DNA from: Cyclobacterium qasimii M12-11B
GTDB lineage: Bacteria; Bacteroidota; Bacteroidia; Cytophagales; Cyclobacteriaceae
Assembly (NCBI RefSeq): GCF_000427295.1
Contig: NZ_ATNM01000003.1
Span: 43,351 to 107,350, forward strand
Reading direction: 5' to 3'
Length of the DNA stretch: 64,000 bases
Part shown: positions 38,082 to 46,276 of the stretch, one piece after another
How positions within the stretch are numbered: the stretch's first letter is position 1
How the letters are laid out: the number at the start of each line of letters is the position of its first letter
Made by a program: the position numbers and the translations under genes
Notes under the pieces: generated by a model
The model's input: only the letters and a program-made list of their open reading frames with translations
Databases searched by the model: none
Told to the model about the DNA's origin: nothing

Positions 38082-38260
38082 TTGACCAATTGCGATGTTT
38101 AGGGATAGTATGGCTTGTTTAGCATCCATTAATTTGAGCTTAGATTTGCCTAAAGCCAGAGCCGTAAAAAATCTTTAGACACCTCCAGCTAAAGCAGGAG
38201 GCTATTAAAAAACAGCATGCGGCACCTTTCTCTTAGGTTTTAGTCCTATCCGATGGATCA
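38082..38260. repeat. Diverged direct repeat, copy B (REP-like)
   Basis: Second copy of the element at 35827, same orientation, on the other side of the Cthe_2159-type gene. It contains the better-preserved palindrome CCTCCAGCTAAAGCAGGAGG (38182-38201), whose 9-bp arms differ by one mismatch, and a TTTTAGTCC block near 38238 that also occurs in copy A (TTTAGTCC near 36041). The total gene-free gap here is about 515 bases. Confidence 0.6.
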
Positions 38261-38358
38261 ATGAGAAAACGTCTTTAGAAATCAAACACCCAAAAATCCG
38301 ACGTTCAATTGCAAGCGCTAAATCTTTGCGGCTATAATTGTGGTTCACTAAAAATCAA

Positions 38359-39849
38359 TTATTCAGCATCTCCTCCCAACTTGCTCTTGATAAAAGATGC
38401 TGCATTTTCAAGGTATGTCTGTTGTTTGTCTTTATCCATTTTATCAAGGGAATAAACCAGCATATTGGTACGGTGGTTCTTACGGAAAAAATTCTCGTGT
38501 TTCAGGACGAACCGCCAAAACATACCGTCCCATATTTCTTCCCATTCTCCACCGGGATAATTGCTCATCTTTCTTATATAATTTGACCCACCAATATACG
38601 GTTTGGTTGCAAAGGTGCCTCCATCAGCAAAAAGACACATGCCATAAACATTGGGTACCATCACCCAATCATAAGCATCAATGAACATTTCCATAAACCA
38701 ACGGTAAACGGCATCGGGATCAAATTCGCAAAGAAGCATGAAATTCCCAAGCACCATAAGTCTTTCAATATGGTGGCAATAACCGGTCTGAAGGACTTTT
38801 TTAATGGTTTGGTCAATAGGAACTATTCCTGTCGTTCCTTCATAGAAGGATTGAGGTATTTTTCGTTTAAACTGCCAGAAGTTGCGCGTTCGTGAATACC
38901 GACCTTTACATTCATACATCCCCCGAATAAATTCCCGCCAACCTATAATCTGTCGGATAAACCCCTCGGTAGAGTTGATCGGAATATCCTCTTCTTGCGA
39001 AAATAAAAGCGCACGCTTTACAACTTCAGTCGGTAGTATTAGCCCGCTGTTCATCAAGGGTGAAAGCAAACTATGGTTGATAAAGGACGGCTCTTTTAAT
39101 ATGGCATCTTCGTATTTCCCGAAATCGTGGAAGCGATAAGTCAAAAACTGCTCCAACCAGCCCCTGGCTTCTCTGTGATTAATTGGGTATATCCTGTCCT
39201 TTGAAACATCACCTGGATTATCGCCGAACCATTTCAGGGTGTAATCACAGGCTTCTTCCCATTCCCTTGATTTTTCCGGAAAATTTATGGACGGAGGCGT
39301 TTTTCCTTTCGGGAATTTCTTCCTGTTTTCTGAATCGTAAGACCATTTTCCTCCCACAGGGTTTTGCTCTTCATCGATCAGTATTCCAAGTCTCTTGCGT
39401 TGCTGCTTGTAAAAAGTGGCCTGCAAAAATGACTTTTTCTCTTTTCTGAAAAAACCCTCCAAATCTTCTTCATTGTTTAAGAATTGTGGAGTAGGGAAAA
39501 TATTGACTTTACAGATTGGGGTGAGGGATTGGATCCTTTGCATCAGCCAATCATCAACAGGGTCTATTAAGCGGATTGTCTCAATTCCTTTATCTTCAAT
39601 TTCCTGGTAAAACTTTCTGATATCGGACAAGGCATTGTCGGAAGCTATATAGTGGACCTTTAAGTTCAGGTCTTGCAGGTATTTCTCATAAGCCTTCATG
39701 GAAGCCCGATGAAAAGTTATTTTCTGTTTGTGAAATTTGTATTGCCGGAAGAAAAGGTACTCTTCAATCAGGTAAGTCTCATTTCCACTTTTTATAAGTT
39801 CGCTATTTTCAAAAAGCTGATGCGGAAAAATAATATTAATGGCTTTCAT
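38359..39849 (-). CDS. Fe-S photolyase-related protein (bacterial (6-4) photolyase/PhrB type)
   Basis: About 496 residues from ATG 39849; this start gives the typical [14 protein letters not shown] opening, and the upstream in-frame ATG is ignored. Features are an N-terminal Rossmann-like antenna domain ([27 protein letters not shown]) and a C-terminal helical FAD domain ([56 protein letters not shown]). Cys residues in these blocks are candidates for the [4Fe-4S] cluster of this class. It should repair UV (6-4) photoproducts by light. Its start overlaps the end of the DUF2256 gene by 14 bases. Confidence 0.88.
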   Translation of the reverse strand: MKAINIIFPHQLFENSELIKSGNETYLIEEYLFFRQYKFHKQKITFHRASMKAYEKYLQDLNLKVHYIASDNALSDIRKFYQEIEDKGIETIRLIDPVDDWLMQRIQSLTPICKVNIFPTPQFLNNEEDLEGFFRKEKKSFLQATFYKQQRKRLGILIDEEQNPVGGKWSYDSENRKKFPKGKTPPSINFPEKSREWEEACDYTLKWFGDNPGDVSKDRIYPINHREARGWLEQFLTYRFHDFGKYEDAILKEPSFINHSLLSPLMNSGLILPTEVVKRALLFSQEEDIPINSTEGFIRQIIGWREFIRGMYECKGRYSRTRNFWQFKRKIPQSFYEGTTGIVPIDQTIKKVLQTGYCHHIERLMVLGNFMLLCEFDPDAVYRWFMEMFIDAYDWVMVPNVYGMCLFADGGTFATKPYIGGSNYIRKMSNYPGGEWEEIWDGMFWRFVLKHENFFRKNHRTNMLVYSLDKMDKDKQQTYLENAASFIKSKLGGDAE

Positions 39850-39979
39850 GACTTTTATTTCGTTTGCACTTTTCACTGCAGTATTTCACATACTCCCAAT
39901 CCCTTTCCCATTTTTTGCGCCAGCTAAAAGGGCGTTTACAGGTAAGGCAAATTTTGTTTGGAAGGTCTTTTTTCTTCAT
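39836..39979 (-). CDS. DUF2256 zinc-ribbon protein, 47 aa
   Basis: A very small gene between the two photolyase-family genes. From the ATG at 39979 it encodes 47 residues, ending at TAA (39838-39836). It starts [20 protein letters not shown]. Cys11-x-x-Cys14 and Cys34-x-x-x-Cys38 form a zinc ribbon, and the basic, aromatic middle ([13 protein letters not shown]) is typical of DUF2256. This family is repeatedly found beside photolyase-related genes. The ATG follows the upstream cryptochrome stop by one base, and its 3' end overlaps the next gene, which implies translational coupling. Function unknown; a role in flavin or Fe-S maturation or DNA contact is speculative. Confidence 0.85.
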   Translation of the reverse strand: MKKKDLPNKICLTCKRPFSWRKKWERDWEYVKYCSEKCKRNKSHESH

Positions 39980-39980
39980 T

Positions 39981-41033
39981 TCATGAGTTCTTTCTTACAC
40001 TTTTTCCAAAAAGAAAAAAGGAAGGATAGTACCCTGTCACGGTGCTGAGCCAATCTCTGGGCTCCTGAAAGCCTTGGTAATGCGCATTGAGCGGATGTTC
40101 TTTGTAAATGATATTCTCCGAACTTACTTGGACCAAAAGTTCATCAAGCTCTCCCACAAACACCTTGATTTCTGGAATATTTTCAGACAAACCAATCATA
40201 AAATCGATACATTTTTGATGGACAGGATAGGTTTCAAACTGAGACGGTTCCAATAGAAGCACCCGCTGGAAACTTTCACCTTTATGCCAATCCGGGTTTA
40301 CATTATAGTAATTGTAAACAAGCGTAGGTTGATCCACCAACGCAGGTGACCTTTCAATATTAGGCAAATGAAGGCCTACCTTTAAAGAAATATTCTCTCT
40401 CAAAGCGATAGGAGTTTCCATGTTCTCAAAACGCTCATAAGGGACATCCAGAAAAGTGTTTTTCTGATCACTGTGAAAAAATCTATTGATATTTTCCTGA
40501 TTGGCATAATATTTGTTATTGGAAAATGCACCAGCCACCCATTGCCAGCTAAGCTGATTACTCGCTATATCTCCATCCAAAAGATGTGAATACATCCATT
40601 TCGCTGGGGCCAGCCAATGAGAATGTGCCATGTTACAACAGATGGCTGCTACATACATGCGCATGTGATTGTGCATGTAGCCAGTTCTGTACAATTCTCT
40701 GATGGCGGTATCGACCACTTCAATCCCGGTGGATGCCTCCACAATTGCCTTTGGTATCTGAAAATTTGACACTGGCTTTTGCGCCTGCTTCAGGTGGGTA
40801 TGAATGGCATCTCCTTTGGCTATCCATACCTGCTGCCAGTAATCTCTCCAGGCAAGCTCTTGAATAAGTTTTTCTGAAACGGCTTCTGATATTTCTAAGG
40901 AAACGATGTATTCATAAACATGACGGGTGCTAATCACCCCCCTGGAAATATAGGGACTTAGTCGTGTTACTGCTCCATCTCCATAATTTCTCGATTGGGC
41001 ATAGCGTAAAGGGTCTATCTCCCTAACTCGCAT
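39981..41033 (-). CDS. Cryptochrome/photolyase FAD-binding domain protein
   Basis: A 350-residue protein consisting of the helical FAD-binding photolyase domain without an N-terminal antenna domain: [49 protein letters not shown] and [20 protein letters not shown]. It probably binds FAD; repair activity is uncertain. The ATG at 41033 looks internal. The same frame extends upstream through FPTDIEAIR, which belongs to the family N-terminus, to a TAA stop, with no ATG, GTG or TTG. An ATA at the expected start overlaps the TAG of the TIGR03643 gene. The natural start may be that ATA, or an ATG lost by one base change. Confidence 0.8.
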   Translation of the reverse strand: MRVREIDPLRYAQSRNYGDGAVTRLSPYISRGVISTRHVYEYIVSLEISEAVSEKLIQELAWRDYWQQVWIAKGDAIHTHLKQAQKPVSNFQIPKAIVEASTGIEVVDTAIRELYRTGYMHNHMRMYVAAICCNMAHSHWLAPAKWMYSHLLDGDIASNQLSWQWVAGAFSNNKYYANQENINRFFHSDQKNTFLDVPYERFENMETPIALRENISLKVGLHLPNIERSPALVDQPTLVYNYYNVNPDWHKGESFQRVLLLEPSQFETYPVHQKCIDFMIGLSENIPEIKVFVGELDELLVQVSSENIIYKEHPLNAHYQGFQEPRDWLSTVTGYYPSFFLFGKSVRKNS

Positions 41034-41062
41034 TCTAATGGCTTCTATGTCGGTTGGAAAGG

Positions 41063-41332
41063 CTATCTTTTTGAAATTTTATTGTTGGAAATAGCTCTTT
41101 GTCTGGAAGACTTAAAACGATTAATAGCGCTACTTCTCTTGAATAGGTGCTTTTTGCTTGTCCCACTGTTTACACGCTTTCTCCAGTTTCTGAATGAACT
41201 GGGCTTTAATTCCCTGCGCATGCAGACAATCACTTCGGCTTCCGAAAGCCCAAATTGAGCACTTATGGCTTCAAATGGCGTTTTATCCTCCCATGCCATC
41301 TCGATGATTCTGTCTGTATCAGTTCCTGTCAT
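41063..41332 (-). CDS. TIGR03643/DUF2805 family protein
   Basis: An 89-residue basic protein of the TIGR03643 pattern: RIIEMAWEDKTPFEAISAQF, GLSEAEVIVCMRRELKPSSF, then RNWRKRV and a Lys/Arg/Ser-rich tail. The first half resembles a small helix-turn-helix. Family members are typically encoded directly upstream of a cryptochrome/photolyase gene, as here. It leads the four-gene photolyase cluster and may be its regulator or a DNA-binding accessory. No function has been shown that I know of. The 3' end touches the probable natural start of the next gene. Confidence 0.8.
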   Translation of the reverse strand: MTGTDTDRIIEMAWEDKTPFEAISAQFGLSEAEVIVCMRRELKPSSFRNWRKRVNSGTSKKHLFKRSSAINRFKSSRQRAISNNKISKR

Positions 41333-41619
41333 TTCTTAGGATATAACTGATTCGTCCACGGGTTGTTTTGGAAATGCCCAGATACTTTTATGGCAATGTT
41401 TAGTGAAAAGGTTTGCGCTTAATCTTCCCTCTCAATTTTATGGGTTTTATTACCCTTGATTTTATTCATAGCCAAGTAGTGAAACCCATAAATTCTGGCT
41501 CAATATTTACATTTACGATTTCCTGTTTTTCTATAATTACTGAACACAGAAATATTTAATGCTTAAATTTAAAGAATGATGTATTTGAATTTGCCATTGT
41601 CAATGCCATAAAAAGGAAA

Positions 41620-43782
41620 ATGATGCAAAACGGCTTTATATTATTACCCAAATTGAAAAAGAACAGTCTATTGTGCTTTACAATTCTGACCTTGGCCTGT
41701 ACTAATGAAAACCATTTCAAACCTATACCTGTGGAATACCCAATTACTGAAAAATCTGATCATGTTGACCTATATTGGGGTGAAGAAATAGCCGATCCTT
41801 ACCGATGGCTGGAGGACGATTATGCCGATAACACCAAAGAATGGGTCATCGCCCAAAATAAAGTCACTTTTGATTACCTTGACAAAATCCCTTTTAGGGA
41901 CGCTATTAGAGACAGGCTTGAAAAAGTATGGAATTATGAGAAAGTAGGCGCTCCTTTTTTCTATGGTGACTGGACTTATTATTTTAAAAATGATGGATTG
42001 CAAAATCAGTCTATACTGTACAGATCCCGGGGAGAAGGGAATGAAGAAATCTTTTTGGATCCCAATCAGTTGTCTGAAGATGGCAGTACCTCCTTGTCCA
42101 GCATTGCTTTCACCAAAGACGGAAGCCTATTTGCTTATGCTGTTTCTGTCGCAGGATCGGATTGGAGGGATATCTACGTCATGGATACCGAAAGCAAGAC
42201 ATTATTGAAAGACCAAATCAAGGATGCAAAGTTCACCGGCATTTCTTGGGAAGGTAAAAAAGGCTTTTACTACAGTACCTATGCCCAACCTGACGGATCC
42301 AAACTGTCTGCATTAACCAATGACCACAGGCTTTATTTTCACCAATTGGGCACCACACAAGCTGAAGACCTATTGGTGTTTGGAAATGATGCCACACCGA
42401 GAAGGTATGTTTCTGGTAGTGTTACAGAGGATGGACATGTCCTTGTCATAAGTGCAGCTAACAGTACCACCGGAAATGAATTGTACATCAAAGATTTAAG
42501 CAAAGAAGGGAGTACCATTAAGTCAATTGTAGCAAACATGGACAACAACCATGGCGTATTGGATCATCAGGAAGGATGGCTATTGGTCCAAACCAACATG
42601 GATGCTCCCAACAACCAACTTGTGAAAATTGACCTGAACAACCCCCGACCAGAAAAATGGCAAGTCCTCATTCCTGAAATAGCACAAGTCATGCAGGTAT
42701 CCAAGGGTGGCGGAAAACTATTCGCTACCTATCTAAAAGATGCCATTAGTGAAATTCGCCAATATGACTATGAAGGCAATGAAGAAAGTACAATCGAGCT
42801 TCCCGGAGCAGGGACTGTTAGTGGTTTCTCCTCCAAAAATACGCAAGACAGCATTTATTATTCCTTCACCTCCTACGTGCAACCTGGAAGCATTTATAAA
42901 TATTCAATCAGAGAAGGGAAGAGTAAACTTTACCGGCAACCCCAACTGGATTTTGATCCGGAGTCCTATGAAAGCCATCAGGTTTTTTACAATTCCAAAG
43001 ATGGCACGAAGGTACCTATGATCCTCACCCATAAAAAAGGCTTGGCCTTGAATGGTAAGAACCCGACGATATTGTACGGATATGGCGGTTTTAATATTAG
43101 CCTCACTCCTGCTTTCAGCATAGCCAATACCGTATGGTTAGAAAATGGTGGTATTTATGCTGTCCCTAATATCAGGGGAGGTGGAGAATATGGTGAAAAT
43201 TGGCACAAGGCTGGCACTAAACTTCAGAAGCAAAATGTATTTGATGATTTCATAGCTGCTGGAGAGTATCTAATACGTGAGGGATACACTTCAAGTGAAT
43301 ACCTGGCCATCAAAGGTGGTAGCAATGGTGGTTTGCTCGTAGGCGCTACGATGATCCAAAGACCTGACCTGGCCAGAGTGGCCTTGCCTGCTGTGGGTGT
43401 GATGGACATGTTGAGGTATCATCAATTTACATCAGGCGCAGGCTGGGCCTATGATTATGGGACATCCGATGAGAGTGAAGAAATGTACCGATACCTTAAA
43501 AATTATTCGCCTGTTCATGCTTTGAAGCAAGGAACAGCCTACCCGGCAACTTTGGTCACTACGGCCGACCATGATGACCGTGTAGTCCCGGCCCATTCCT
43601 TTAAATTTGCTGCAGCACTACAGGAAGCACATAAGGGAGAATTGCCCGTTTTGATCCGCATCGAAACCAATGCAGGCCATGGTGCTGGTAAGCCTACTTC
43701 TAAGGTAATTGAAGAACAAGCTGATATCTTTGCCTTTACGCTTTATAATATGGGAGTTGATTTTGGTGGAAAAAGTGAGTAG
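41620..43782 (+). CDS. Prolyl oligopeptidase family serine peptidase (S9A), lipoprotein
   Basis: A 720-residue lipoprotein (hydrophobic signal ending LTLAC). An N-terminal segment (YWGEEIADPYRWLEDD) and a seven-bladed propeller (about 80-420) lead into the alpha/beta-hydrolase domain. Catalytic residues fit the family: Ser568 in GGSNGG, Asp652 in DHDDRV and His687 in NAGHGAGKP. It cleaves short peptides after proline and is probably periplasmic. Length and order are normal. It is divergent from the photolyase cluster and monocistronic. Confidence 0.93.
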   Translation: MMQNGFILLPKLKKNSLLCFTILTLACTNENHFKPIPVEYPITEKSDHVDLYWGEEIADPYRWLEDDYADNTKEWVIAQNKVTFDYLDKIPFRDAIRDRLEKVWNYEKVGAPFFYGDWTYYFKNDGLQNQSILYRSRGEGNEEIFLDPNQLSEDGSTSLSSIAFTKDGSLFAYAVSVAGSDWRDIYVMDTESKTLLKDQIKDAKFTGISWEGKKGFYYSTYAQPDGSKLSALTNDHRLYFHQLGTTQAEDLLVFGNDATPRRYVSGSVTEDGHVLVISAANSTTGNELYIKDLSKEGSTIKSIVANMDNNHGVLDHQEGWLLVQTNMDAPNNQLVKIDLNNPRPEKWQVLIPEIAQVMQVSKGGGKLFATYLKDAISEIRQYDYEGNEESTIELPGAGTVSGFSSKNTQDSIYYSFTSYVQPGSIYKYSIREGKSKLYRQPQLDFDPESYESHQVFYNSKDGTKVPMILTHKKGLALNGKNPTILYGYGGFNISLTPAFSIANTVWLENGGIYAVPNIRGGGEYGENWHKAGTKLQKQNVFDDFIAAGEYLIREGYTSSEYLAIKGGSNGGLLVGATMIQRPDLARVALPAVGVMDMLRYHQFTSGAGWAYDYGTSDESEEMYRYLKNYSPVHALKQGTAYPATLVTTADHDDRVVPAHSFKFAAALQEAHKGELPVLIRIETNAGHGAGKPTSKVIEEQADIFAFTLYNMGVDFGGKSE

Positions 43783-43858
43783 AAGAGGAATGTTTGTAAT
43801 CTATTTAGGTTTTAAAATAATCATTTGCGATTATTGCCAGGACGGATGATACAAGTTT

Positions 43859-44275
43859 TCAGAAAACCTGATATGGAATGGTAAAGTACCAATCGCCAGC
43901 AGGTATTGGTATTCGTTCATCTCTTTTAAACTCAAGTTCTTTTATTTTTTCATCTATTAGATCAACATATGGTCTTATCGGGAGAGGATAATCCTTCCAT
44001 TTATAGCCTTTATTTATAGCATCTCTATACTGAATAAACCAATTTCCTCCACCGTCTTTTAATAATAACACTACCCATTCAATATTTACAATATTAGCAT
44101 GGGTATCCATTTTTAAATGAGTAATAATTTTACCGTTAATTCCTTCAACACGAAGAGTAGGAGGTAATTTTAATCGAGGATAATTATTGAGACCTAGATA
44201 ATAAGGATCTCCAGTTTGACCATGGGAGGTATAAATGATCATGGTTAGAAAAAATAGGATTGTAAAACTCCTCAT
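43859..44275 (-). CDS. Small secreted protein, unrecognised
   Basis: A 138-residue protein with a signal peptide (FTILFFLTMIIYTSHGQ) and an otherwise beta-rich body. It has no cysteines that would mark a lipoprotein. I do not recognise its family. Notable pieces are LPPTLRVEGINGKIITHLKM and the C-terminal RIPIPAGDWYFTIPYQVF. It might be a small periplasmic or secreted binding protein. It lies between the S9 peptidase and the PIN toxin-antitoxin pair, 143 bases from the latter. Confidence 0.5.
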   Translation of the reverse strand: MRSFTILFFLTMIIYTSHGQTGDPYYLGLNNYPRLKLPPTLRVEGINGKIITHLKMDTHANIVNIEWVVLLLKDGGGNWFIQYRDAINKGYKWKDYPLPIRPYVDLIDEKIKELEFKRDERIPIPAGDWYFTIPYQVF

Positions 44276-44418
44276 TTAATACGCTTTAGTAAATGTGCAA
44301 AATATCGGATCTACCTCCTACTTGTTTTAATGTCACCAGTTTATAACAGACTAGCATTTACAAAAGATTTTATTTTCGGATGGATACAAGAATATGGATA
44401 TTTTCCCCGTAAGCTTTG

Positions 44419-44832
44419 TCATCCTTTCATTCCGAGGTATTCCTTGGCAGACAATACTGGAATCTTCGAATGCTTAAAATCTTTTTGGTTTCTCGTAATG
44501 ATTATTCTAACTCCATTTTCAATAGCAGAATAATACTGTATCGCATCTTCAAAATCTTTAAATTCCGAATCAAGCGCCAATTCAATCACCTTATCATCTA
44601 TGGGAACAACTTCAACCAATACCTTGAACTGCCTCAGTACCTTTCTCGCACTTGAAACCTTCAATTGCTGAGAAAGGATATAATAGGTATTGGCAAAAGT
44701 AAGTGCTGACACAAATAATTTCACCTTTCCTTTATCACCCAGGGTAAATAGCTCCTGAGCCTCTTTTAAAAAACTTTCCCGTTTCCCTAATAAATCCAAA
44801 ACCACATTGGTATCTACAAGTATTCTATCCAT
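44419..44832 (-). CDS. PIN-domain toxin (VapC-like ribonuclease)
   Basis: A 137-residue PIN domain: the first strand RILVDTNVVLDLLGKR has the catalytic Asp7, and acidic residues follow in EFKDFEDAIQYYSAIENG, with the late strand IIITRNQKDF. PIN toxins are Mg2+-dependent RNases, usually acting on tRNA or rRNA. The start ATG overlaps the TAA of the upstream antitoxin gene by one base, as is normal in toxin-antitoxin operons. RNA target unknown. Confidence 0.88.
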   Translation of the reverse strand: MDRILVDTNVVLDLLGKRESFLKEAQELFTLGDKGKVKLFVSALTFANTYYILSQQLKVSSARKVLRQFKVLVEVVPIDDKVIELALDSEFKDFEDAIQYYSAIENGVRIIITRNQKDFKHSKIPVLSAKEYLGMKG

Positions 44833-45074
44833 TAGTTATACTTATTGGATAAATAATCAATGTATTTTCTATTCTCTGCACCTTCTTTCAATTTAACCAC
44901 ACCTGTTAAACTCTCGACCAACGGGCTTACTTCTGCCTTTCCAGCATTTCCCTTTGTAAGTGTATCCAAATAATTTTCAATTAATTTTGACAAGCTAATG
45001 TTCTGTTCTTTGGCGTACATCTTCGCACGCTCAATTACACCATTATCCAGTTTTAAGGTCAGTTTTGAATCCAT
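44832..45074 (-). CDS. Antitoxin of the PIN toxin, DUF6364/ribbon-helix-helix
   Basis: About 80 residues from ATG 45074; that start is preferred over 45110 because MDSKLTLKLDNGVIERAKMY begins the ribbon-helix-helix directly. The N-terminal strand and two helices (to about residue 40) should bind the operator. The C-terminal tail (GVVKLKEGAENRKYIDYL) should wrap the toxin. It is upstream of and overlaps the PIN gene by one base, so autoregulation of the pair is likely. Confidence 0.82.
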   Translation of the reverse strand: MDSKLTLKLDNGVIERAKMYAKEQNISLSKLIENYLDTLTKGNAGKAEVSPLVESLTGVVKLKEGAENRKYIDYLSNKYN

Positions 45075-45257
45075 AGCTCTAAATTGTACGTGCAAATTTA
45101 AAAATATCATACGTTATACGCAACACTTAACTATGATTTCACTTATACGACGTTGGGTTTTATAGGACCATCAGTTTACTGCAGTAGCAGGAGTACCATC
45201 ATAAAGGTTTTAAATTACAAGCAACTCTTGCTCAGGATCTTCAGTCAGTAATTTTTC

Positions 45258-45908
45258 TTAAGAAAGATTTTTCAGGGCCTCAATAATCTCATCGGGTTCT
45301 GAACGTGTTCTATAATCAACATTGACATAGCTCCACTTGACTACACCATCCTTTCCCAACACAAAAGTGGCAGGAATCGGCAATATACTCCCATTACCAT
45401 TATTAATCTTTTCTAAATCAAGATTACGGTCTACTCGCATATGGTCTATCAAAAACTCCGGTATTTCCCAGGCAACACCATATTGTGACGCCACTTTTGC
45501 ATCTTGGTCAGACAATACAATAAACTCCATTTCACTAATCTCGTTTTTTGTCATTGATCCGTCAGGTACTTCTGGGCTTATCGCAACTAAAGTAGCGCCT
45601 AGTGCATGAATGTCGCTTAGTTTAGCTTGTAAAGCCCTAAGCTGCAAGTTGCAGTACGGGCACCAGCTGCCACGGTAAAAGGTAACAACAATAGGCCCAT
45701 TATCTAGTAAGGCAGATAAGGATATGGTTTCCCCATGAGGATTAGGTAGCTGAAAACTTGGTGCCTTTTCCCCTATTTTAATAGCATTTCTTCCCTCTTC
45801 GAAAGCTTTTGCTTTAATAATAATTTCATCAACACCTTTCATGAAGTCAGGATTGGCTTTTCGTCCTGCTGCAATTTTAGCGTCCGTTTGTTCTTTTAAT
45901 TTTTTCAT
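45258..45908 (-). CDS. Peroxiredoxin-like protein (AhpC/TSA fold), second copy
   Basis: A 216-residue cytoplasmic thioredoxin-fold protein, paralogous to the one at 34956: GEKAPSFQLPNPHGETISL, IVVTFYRGSWCPYCNLQL and ILPIPATFVLGKDG. It has a longer charged N-terminal helix (KKLKEQTDAKIAAGRK). The active site is again WCPxC. It probably reduces peroxides, possibly with different partners from the shorter copy. Monocistronic; it lies next to the toxin-antitoxin pair. Confidence 0.85.
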   Translation of the reverse strand: MKKLKEQTDAKIAAGRKANPDFMKGVDEIIIKAKAFEEGRNAIKIGEKAPSFQLPNPHGETISLSALLDNGPIVVTFYRGSWCPYCNLQLRALQAKLSDIHALGATLVAISPEVPDGSMTKNEISEMEFIVLSDQDAKVASQYGVAWEIPEFLIDHMRVDRNLDLEKINNGNGSILPIPATFVLGKDGVVKWSYVNVDYRTRSEPDEIIEALKNLS

Positions 45909-46276
45909 TATCTTCCTATTTATATATTACTGATAATAAAGCTATATGTCTTGTTTGCTATCGCTTCTTTCAAAGAGAAAATCGCCTTTGAATTTAGGCA
46001 ACAAATTACTTTTTCAACTTCAATAGACAGTAACAAGTTACTAATTCATGTAAAAATCATTCTCAGCATTCTTATTTGCAATAAGAACCTATTGCAATGC
46101 AGTTGGGCCAAAAAACAGTAAAAATTGCGCTATCTAAAGTTAAAAAAAAATGGCATGACTTTAAAAATTTCTTAAAGCCATGCCATTAATAATGATTAAT
46201 TCGGTAAAATGATTCTTCTGATCAGACTTAACACGCCCTCACAGGGTTATCACTGTATTTCCTAAGATTTAAAACC
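45909..46276. other. Intergenic region between peroxiredoxin and aconitase genes
   Basis: About 370 bases. The right part contains the aconitase terminator (46142-46186). The left part, just above 45908, should hold the peroxiredoxin promoter. No ORF was found. Confidence 0.4.
46142..46186 (-). terminator. Terminator of acnB
   Basis: AATGGCATGACTTTAA pairs with TTAAAGCCATGCCATT with a single mismatch, and the minus-strand continuation is a run of about eight T's. It starts about 90 bases after the acnB stop. Confidence 0.8.

Noticed and set aside
45110..45257. A small ORF between the antitoxin and the second peroxiredoxin-like gene
   Set aside because: Reading frames on both strands are interrupted by several stops and no start with a convincing protein was found.
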